DNA from: Cyclospora cayetanensis
Taxonomy: Eukaryota > Apicomplexa > Conoidasida > Eucoccidiorida > Eimeriidae
Direction of reading: 5' to 3'
Assembly (NCBI RefSeq): GCF_002999335.1
Contig: NW_020312123.1
Location: 19,144-83,143 of the forward strand
DNA length: 64,000 nucleotides
Position 1 is the first letter of the stretch, and each line of letters starts with the position of its first letter. The notes below the pieces were generated by a model, which saw nothing but the letters and a program-made list of their open reading frames with translations, was not told the origin of the DNA and searched no databases. A program made the position numbers and the translations under genes. Of the stretch, positions 57,117 to 64,000 are shown one piece after another.

Positions 57117-59228
57117 CACATAATGCATGTGCATGCAGGCAGGCACCGCGAAAGCGGCAGTTCCCAGCGGCAATGCTTGGGGACTTGGCGCTAGACGGGG
57201 AAGGAACGACGTTCCTTCTGGAAGACGGCGGAAGCCCTCGTCGTTTTTTTTGGCGAAACGCCCCTTTCTTCAGAGGTTTTCACCTTTAAAATCCTCCCCC
57301 GCATCAAGGTAGAGAGAGGCCCTCTGTAGTGCTGCTGCTGCACGGCCCCAATGAGGCGCTTTTGTGGGGTGTTGCAATCTTCAGTGCCTGCGGAGAAATC
57401 GTTCTTCTGCCTAGCTGGACCGTGTTTATTAGTTGGCAAGAAGGCCTCACCTGCAGTGACCTCCTCCTCTACTTTATGTGACACCAGGTCCCACCCTTTC
57501 CTATGCGTCTCTCGCCCCTTTCTTCCCCGGCTCCCCTCCACCGCCGCTCCCTTTTCCCTCCCTGTACGCTGAGCGTCCAAGGAATACTAGCTAGTTCTCC
57601 GTCATTTCCCCCTCCACTGCTTATCGCTGCAGTGACACTTTCCCCCGCGAGAGCCAGTACGCTGTAGACACCTGTCGACATCGCTCTCCTGCACCAGATA
57701 TCAGGAAGAGAGGCACTGCTCAGCGGCCTGAGCAGGATGGCACGCTCACCGCCACACACGTATCCTCCTTACGTCGCCTGCCGCCACCAGTCTCCCCCAC
57801 CCTTACTAATTCATAGTGGCAGGGCCACAACCCCTCGTGGCTGCGTAAGTTTACGTATCCGATTGTTGTAGTGCAGTGAGGAGAGCGCCTATACGATCTA
57901 CGTGCAACTCCAACACAACAAGGCGTCACTTAATTTCCCCGAGTTCCTCTCCCCGATTTCTCCAAGTCTCACTAGTGACATGGCCCTAGCGTCCTAGTTC
58001 CAGAAGCGCAGTAATCGCTTTGCGGAGTAAACAAACCAGTATCCCAGAGGCACGGCCAGCTTAAGACCTTTCCACCACCACCTGGTCGGCTCACGCGGAA
58101 GAGGAAGTAAACCAACAGTTTTTTTTGAAAGCCATTTACCTGGAGGCTGACCGCGACAGACACACTTCGTGGGGGGTTCTGACGCTGCAACTGAATTGCA
58201 AAGATAGAGACGGGTGGGTTTATACATACCCTCTGAGTGAAGCTTTGTGGGGGCCTGGTGAGGCACACGTGTGAAGACACCGCACGCGAGCTCTCTCTTT
58301 CTGTGTGTGTGTATGTTTTGTATGTGTGAAGGTGTGTAGGTGTAGGTGTAGGTGAAGGTGTAGGTGTATGTATGTGTGTGTAGGTGTAGGTGTATGTATG
58401 TGTGTGTAGGTGTAGGTGTATGTATGTGTGTGTAGGTGTAGGTGTATGTATGTGTGTGTAGGTGTAGGTGTATGGATGTGTGTGTAGGTGTATGCATGAC
58501 GCACGGTACAAGTGATTAGGTGCAAAAGCATGCGGGATAAGGCGGAAAATGTGGGTGTACTGGCCCTCCCCCAGCCCAATGAAAGTTCTGTAAAGTGTGT
58601 GACTAACTGTGTGCTTGTTTGCCCTGCATCTCCCTGAACTTGGGTGGCAGGCAGGCAGTAGCGGAAAGGCACCCTTGGTATAGGCACGCAACACTAGCAC
58701 AGTAACCGCACTGCGTGGGGGAGTCCGACAAGATTCCACAAGGGTTGTGCGAAGAACACCAAATGTGTTGCTGGCTGCAATTTCCCCCCGAGGCGTGTCA
58801 CCCTGAGAGACGGCCGTCCTGATGCAGCAGTACAATCAATCTCGAGAGCATCAACGCCTTGCTGCCAATGTGTGAGTGTCCACATATTCTGAGGGGGAGG
58901 CGACAAAGCTGAAGAAGATGAAGAACAGGCGCTTTGGCCGTAGGAGGGTTCGCATCCCCCCATGAAAGGAAGCGGAGTGCGTCTTAAGGCTGCAGCCTCC
59001 GCCCTAATGGAGAAGGCTGCTCTGCGAGGCTTTTCCCCCTGTAGCAGCACACAGCAAGCAGGCTAGAAGTTGAGCGAACCCAGGTGAGGCTGGGAGAAGC
59101 ATGCAGCGGCGGCTGCTGCCTGTGAACAATTTGCAGAGGCCTTCGCGGGAAGAAGCTCCCAAGAGGCGGAGGGGTCGTCGATCAGGCAGCAATGACGTTA
59201 CAGAGAGGTCCAGTGTTTGACGCCGCTC
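57117..59228. other. Convergent intergenic region
   Basis: About 2.1 kb between the stops of RNase H1 and the PP2C gene. No gene supported. A minus-strand frame at 58694-59050 might be a further 3' exon of the phosphatase gene (a GTGAGA donor overlaps that gene's apparent stop at 59231). A 26-bp minisatellite lies at 58310-58495. Confidence 0.4.
58310..58495. repeat. 26-bp minisatellite
   Basis: Five or six tandem units of GTATGTATGTGTGTGTAGGT plus GTAGGT, exact 26-bp spacing (GTATGTATG at 58366, 58392, 58418). It is flanked by shorter GTGTAGGT repeats. Confidence 0.9.
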
Positions 59229-62200
59229 TCACCTGCTCCTGCAGCCGCTGCTTCCTATGCCGTTTTGGGAGTGAAGCCCTCTTTCTCGAAAGTGAGGTTC
59301 TGGAGTGGGGTGTGGACTGCTCAGTGGCGGCAGTGCCTCGCCCTGCTGCTGCCGCTCTTGCTTTTGCGGAGAGCCGCCTACTTGGGGTTGTTGGCGATCC
59401 TCTCCAGTGTGGGTCGATGCTGCAGCGCTGTCTGCCTGCCCGTCCGAGGTGTATATACAGCTGTCCTTGCGACACACCCATGCAGCAGCAACTGTGATGT
59501 CGTCCTCTTTGCCGCCGCTCAAGAGGCCAGCAAGAAACATGGCGTGCGCGGAAGAAGCCTCTGGGGACCCCTCGGAAGTCTCTACGGACAGGGTTTGCTT
59601 GTTGCAGCAGCGTCTAGCCTCCTTGGAAAAAGGCGTTTGAGCGTCTTTGTCAAGGGACCGCCAATAGGCTGCCAAGGCGAGTGCCCGCGCAATGTCTTCG
59701 GGGGGAGTGGCAAGAGAAGCGTCTCCGAGCAGCGTTTGTGCCTCGTGGGGTGAGACTGAGAGACCTGCGATCCCAGTAAAAGGCGACACACATGCATGCA
59801 TGCGCGCAAGGAAGGCAGGAAGCACTCGAGGCTTGCTTTCAAGCTCGAACTGGGCAGAGGCAGAAGCTGCTGACGGAAAGAAGTAAGGAAGGGGGGAAAA
59901 AGAAAAAAAACCGCCCTCCAGAGACGCGATGGACACTTTGAAACTGAAAATTGACGTCTCCAACGCACGAGCATGCAGCGAGAAAGCAAAGGAGAGAGAG
60001 AGACAGAGAGAGAGACAGACAGAGAGATAGAGACAGAGGGAGACACAGACAGAGAGATAGAGACAGAGGGAGACACAGACAGAGAGATAGAGACAGAGGG
60101 AGACACTGACAGAGAGATGGAGACAGAGAGAGAAACAGACAGAGAGATAGAGACAGAGAGAGACACAGACAGCGGGATAGAGACAGAGGGAGACACAGAC
60201 AGACAGACAGAGACAGAGAGAGAAACAGACAGACAGAGACAGACAGGGAAGCTGCCACAGAGCAGGGCCCCGTAATCCGCAAAAGGGAGATCCGCAGTGG
60301 CAGTAGGAGCGGAGGCACAGGCGTCTCAACAGCGGCAGGCTGCAGAGATGAAGATGGATGCAACACGCCAAGACAAAGGAGGACGAAGCCGCTATGGCCA
60401 AAGCGGAAAAGGGGTCTCCAACACCGAGATGCTGAAGCGTGTGGGGAGGGGCAGAGGAGAGAGTGCAAGCCTCTGCAGTGGGGTTGGTGTACGACCCCCG
60501 AGCTCTTCCCGCATACAACGCTTGAACGCCCGTGAACACCCAAGCCACCAGCAACCTCGGCCTGGCTCCCCTCCTGCCCCTCCCCCTTTCAAAAGTCTTA
60601 GAGCGACAGCCGCAGCCTACCCGTGAGCGCAAGAACCTCAAAGTCAAAAATGTTGTCGAAGAGGCCATCAGTGCCGAGGAGAATGAGGTCCCCATCTTGC
60701 ACGGGAACGTTGGCTGCCTGAATAGCGGAGGGTTCATCACCCAAACGACTCGCGTCTCCCTGGACGTGCTCCTGCTTGGCTATTCCGACCAGACGTGTCA
60801 GACCCTGCAGCAGGTGCGAAGCACGCCTCAACGCCACAGACGGAGCGCAGCATTGAGAGGCATCCGTCGGGAGGGAAGCGGCAGAAGCAGCAGGCCGCTA
60901 TGGACAAACGCAAGCGAGACGAGAAAAGACGAGAAGAGAAAGCCGAGACGAGACACAATAGGAGGGGAAGGAAGGAAGGCTGTCCCCATTCGTGCCTTTT
61001 TACCCTCTTAAGCAGTCCTTCCCACTCTTCCGGCGCAGGCAGATGAGCAAACTGATACGGCACGTTGAATCCATGCTGCATTTCCTTCACCTTCTTGACA
61101 AGGCTCAACTGCCCTAAGGCTCCCCGCACTCGGGGACGTCGCAGGATCAAGCAGCTGCTGTCACCCAAGTTTGCTAGACCTGCAGTGCACAAAGCGTGCG
61201 CAGACGCGAGCGCCAGACGCTCTGAAAGGCGAGCAGACAGGCAGGCTTCTTGGAGAAGCAGCAATTCGAAGCGCTTTTTGGGGGCAGACTGAAATTCTCA
61301 GCACGCAAGGCACGTGGCAGAACAGCCAAGGCTTACAGCGAACACAAGAGAGAGAGAGAGTATATATACATATATATGTGCAATTTGAAGCGCTTTCTTG
61401 GGGGCAGACTGAAATCCTCAGCACGCAAGGCACGTGGCAGAAAAGCCAAGGGTTATAGCGAACACAAGAGAGAGAGAGTATATATATATATATGTGCATC
61501 ACCGAAAATTCCATTATCGCCGTCTAAAACGCCAACAATCGCCGTGCTGCTTCCGAAGTTGCGCGCCTTGTGGTAAGCCGTCGTCAGAGCCTCCTTCGCT
61601 GTGTCTGCTGGGCTTGAAGGGGGATTTTTCGATGTCTCCGTCAGACTTTCTGCTGGAGCACCAGGGCTCCTCTTCTCGTGAATTGGTGCTGCTGCTGCAG
61701 CTGCAGCCGCTGCTTCCGTGTGACTGCCCGTGCAGCAGGCAGTCGCCTGTCGGCCGCGTTGGTGCTGTGCCTGCATGCGGCTGATGGTTTCATGCGTGCC
61801 CTTCATCAAGTCTTGCGCATACTCCTGGGGGTTTATTCCAGCGAGATCTTCCCATTCAGAGACGCCATCCGCAACTCCAAAGGCGTTCCGCTGTGCGTCA
61901 AAAAACCACGCGTCCTCCCCCCCTCTGTAGCGCTTGTCATCACGAGGGATGCTGAATGCTCCTATCCACAGGCACAGGTCCTGTCGCACTGCACACACAA
62001 CGGAAGCGAGCGAAGAGGCAAAGAGGCAACAGTACAAAAGCGAATGCATTGAAAAGAGAGGCCGAAAGAGAGATACATAGATAGAGAGAGACAGATAGAC
62101 AGATAGAGACACAGATGTAGACAGAGACACAAATGTAGACAGAGGCACAAATGTAGACAGCGACACAAATGTAGACAGCGACACAAATTTAGACAGCGAC

Positions 62201-63518
62201 ACAAATGTAGACAGAGGCACAAATGTAGACGGAGGCACAAATGTAGACAGCGACACAAATGTAGACAACGACACAGATGTAGACAACGACACAAATTTAG
62301 ACAGAGACACAAATGTAGACAGCGACACAGATGTAGACGGAGGCACAAATGTAGACAGCGACACAAATGTAGACAGCGACACAAATTTAGACAGAGGCAC
62401 AGAGAGAGACAGAGAGCTGTAGACAGAGCAAGAGTGGGGAGAGCGCGAAGAGAGTGTAGGCGGACGGGGTGTATTTATTTGCGCGGGCACTTTGAGCAAA
62501 GGCTATACCTGGTTCGTCTGGAATGGAGAGTGGTTTAGCATCCCTTTGAAGCCTTAGCAGGTCGACCTCGGGGTGCAGTCGCGCAAGTGGTCCCCTGAGG
62601 AGCTGCACGAGGATTTCGGGGTACTCTCCGAGACAGTCGCTCATCGCGAGATACCGGGGTCCACCTGGAGCAGCATTCCTCCTCCCCTCATTTTTGTTGT
62701 GCTTGTGATTCACAACGCACTTTTGAGTTGCGCATTGCCCCCTGTCAGGGTGAATGCTGCTGCATCCCGAGAGACGCCGCACCCAACGTTCCTCTTCGGC
62801 TTCGGCTGCGCTGGCAGCTGGTCCCAAGCAAAGTGCTCCGAGATCTCTGTAAAGCGGAGAAAAACGCAAGGGGGCAAGCCAGACACGCAATCGGAAGGAG
62901 GTTCTGAGGCGAGGAAGCAAAGGTTGCAGGGGCACTGCGCAGTTCGGGGAGAAGAGGGAGAAGGGGGGAAAGGGGGGAGAGCCTGGAGACTTGGGTTCCA
63001 AGTAAGACTGGAGGTGGCTGGCGAGGTGAATCATCTTTCCGCTGATGCTCAGAAGGGGTTTGGACAGCCAGTGACGCTGGCAAGACGCACCTGTGCTGCG
63101 TATGTGCAAGGTATTTTTGTATAGGACAGGCCCTGACGGTGGGGGGGTCTGACCAGCTGCATGCGTAAACTGTGGAAATCACCGTTTTCGTTGGAACGCC
63201 CGTCGCCTTCTTGAATTCGAAGAGGGTGGAGCTCCGAGCAGTCTCTCCAGAAGATGGGGAGGCCTCTTCCTCCTTGGCAGCCGCTGCTGCTCTGTGAGAG
63301 GGGCGGGGGGCGGGGTAGCACAGGGGGGGTTGATTCCACGTGTTTGCTGCCGCAGAAGAAGCGGCAAGTGCGCCTTCCTGAGGACTGTCTTCCTCCCCCC
63401 TCCACGCCACCTCGTCGCAGCAGCTGCTCCTGCCAGGAGACTGCCGGAGGTGCCCTTGAACGCCTTCTCGCCGATGCTCGTGCCGTCCCTCTGGACCAGT
63501 CCCTGTACTGCGCCTCAT
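59229..63518 (-). CDS. PP2C-family serine/threonine phosphatase, PPTC7-like
   Basis: Metal-dependent protein phosphatase of the PPM/PP2C family, closest in layout to PPTC7, which is mitochondrial in other eukaryotes. Exons that agree in phase: 62846-62721, 62664-62509, 61988-61503, 61179-61004, 60804-60621 and 59869-59229. Probable 5' exons are 63518-63183 and about 63076-63010; the link from the latter is unresolved. Motifs in order: GGEDAWFFD; NAFGVADGVSEW; NFGSSTAIVGVLD; LANLGDSSCLIL; EMQHGFNVPYQF; GDLILLGTDGLFDNI; SGGKEDDITVAAAWV. All metal-binding Asp positions appear present. Extensions include a ~280-residue N-terminus, an Ala-rich insert before GSSTA, and a Gln/Ser-rich C-terminal tail. 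A GTGAGA at the apparent stop (59236) suggests the tail may be spliced further. Three introns carry different minisatellites. Confidence 0.85.
59985..60250. repeat. 30-bp GA/GACA minisatellite in PP2C intron
   Basis: Six to eight tandem units close to GACAGAGAGATAGAGACAGA plus GGGAGACACA, 30-bp period, in the intron between the exons at 60621 and 59869. Confidence 0.9.
61263..61500. repeat. 120-bp tandem duplication in PP2C intron
   Basis: Two adjacent copies of a 120-bp unit beginning near GAAGCGCTTTTTGGGGGCAG (marker GGGGCAGACT at 61281 and 61401). Each ends in an AG-run followed by a TATATA-run, and the copies differ at only a few sites. It lies in the intron between exons ending at 61503 and starting at 61179. 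Confidence 0.9.
62085..62412. repeat. 18-bp minisatellite in PP2C intron
   Basis: About 17 tandem units of ACACAAATGTAGACAGCG and variants (AGAGGC, AACGAC, AATTTAG), in the intron between exons ending at 62509 and starting at 61988. The period is a multiple of three, so long Cys/Leu or Ser/Thr open frames arise by chance. Confidence 0.92.
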
Positions 63519-63799
63519 GGGAGATCCCGAGAACTCTGTGTTCAGAACCACATGAACTGAAGCGCGACGGGCTGTCTCATCTCCACGGAAAGTTACAACT
63601 GGAAGCAGCTGCGCAGAAAACACACCCCACAAGGCGCCTGACAGAAGAGCAGCATTTGATAAAAGGGGTGTCGCGTGCGCAGTTCGGTGAGCGAGCAGGA
63701 GAAGCGGCGGCAGCAGTAGGGGGTACTTTGCCCGCGGAACACGATACAGCGCAAAGAAGCAAAAAACCCCTCTTCACATGCATTCATAGGCGCATACGC

Positions 63800-64000
63800 A
63801 CGCCGAGGCAGCCACACGCATAGAGGGAGAGCCGCTGATATGCAGGCATTGATAGAGAACACACACACAGACACACGCCGAGGCAGCCACACGCATAGAG
63901 GGAGAGCCGCTGATATGCAGGCATTGATAGAGAACACACACACAGACACACGCCGAGGCAGCCACACGCATAGAGGGAGAGCCGCTGATATGCAGGCATT
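63800..64000. repeat. 75-bp tandem repeat at window end
   Basis: Marker GCCGCTGATATGCAGGCATT recurs at 63831, 63906 and 63981, an exact 75-bp period; copies are nearly identical and the array continues beyond the window. Each unit contains an ACACACACAGACACAC stretch. Confidence 0.95.

Noticed and set aside
57972..58835. 287-codon Thr/His-rich frame
   Set aside because: Created by the 26-bp GTGTAGGT array; flanks show no coding character or partner exons.
59840..60543. Cys/Leu/Ser repeat frames on the minus strand
   Set aside because: They are the translated 30-bp intronic array of the PP2C gene; splice sites at 60620 and 59870 bracket it.
61989..62500. Repeat protein with CRCLHL or SLSTFV units
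   Set aside because: It is the 18-bp array inside a PP2C intron; phase-1 exons at 62509 and 61988 join across it.
1..64000. tRNA, rRNA or other structured RNA genes
   Set aside because: I looked for tRNA B-box-like GTTCGAAT and rRNA-like blocks by eye and found none that fold convincingly; a covariance-model scan would be needed to exclude small RNAs.

Overview
The window looks like nuclear DNA of a coccidian apicomplexan, most probably Eimeria. Reasons seen in the sequence: dense CAG/CTG runs inside almost every gene that translate as poly-Gln, poly-Ala or poly-Ser; multi-exon genes with short introns (GTAAGT, GTGAGT, GTGCGC and GTACGT donors, pyrimidine-CAG acceptors); a mid-range GC content; and many different micro- and minisatellites. 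There are no operons, Shine-Dalgarno sites or CRISPR arrays. Species cannot be fixed from the sequence alone. Exon models below were built by hand from conserved protein families, splice consensus and reading-phase agreement across each junction.

Layout. 0-2.5 kb: a poorly resolved Gln/Ala-rich gene on the minus strand. 3.3-5.1 kb: mitochondrial ribosomal protein uL29m (MRPL47), plus strand, 5 exons. 5.7-11.0 kb: a nine-exon TM9 superfamily (nonaspanin/EMP70) membrane protein, minus strand, with a different tandem repeat in each of several introns. 12.3-16.3 kb: a large Gln-rich protein with an 84-bp coding minisatellite. 17.0-19.7 kb: a five-exon minus-strand gene for a membrane-anchored protein with a solute-binding-protein-like domain. 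20.9-23.3 kb: a monothiol glutaredoxin fused to a degenerate thioredoxin domain. 24.9-34.1 kb: a seven-exon giant coiled-coil protein of about 2,630 residues. 35.5-40.5 kb: the 26S proteasome subunit RPN3/PSMD3, minus strand, ten exons, with a 0.9-kb 16-bp minisatellite in one intron.

41-44 kb is different in character: AT-richer, no intact gene, and carrying decayed Ty3/gypsy-type protease and reverse-transcriptase fragments in both orientations. 45.8-49.8 kb: a La-related protein (LARP4-like: La motif plus RRM-like module plus RGG-rich tail). 51.1-52.1 kb: a possible unidentified minus-strand gene. 53.5-55.2 kb: guanylate kinase, minus strand, four exons, divergent from 55.8-57.1 kb, a single-exon RNase H1. 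59.2-63.5 kb: a PPTC7-type PP2C phosphatase on the minus strand with large extensions and three distinct intronic minisatellites. The last 200 bp are a 75-bp tandem repeat running off the window.

The genes are housekeeping functions (mitochondrial translation, endomembrane trafficking, proteasome, nucleotide and redox metabolism, RNA binding, RNA-DNA hybrid removal, phosphatase signalling) and do not form one pathway. The most unusual items are the solute-binding-fold membrane protein, the CRFS glutaredoxin, the LARP with an odd tail, the giant coiled-coil protein, the all-frame-open intronic minisatellite and the degraded retroelement island.
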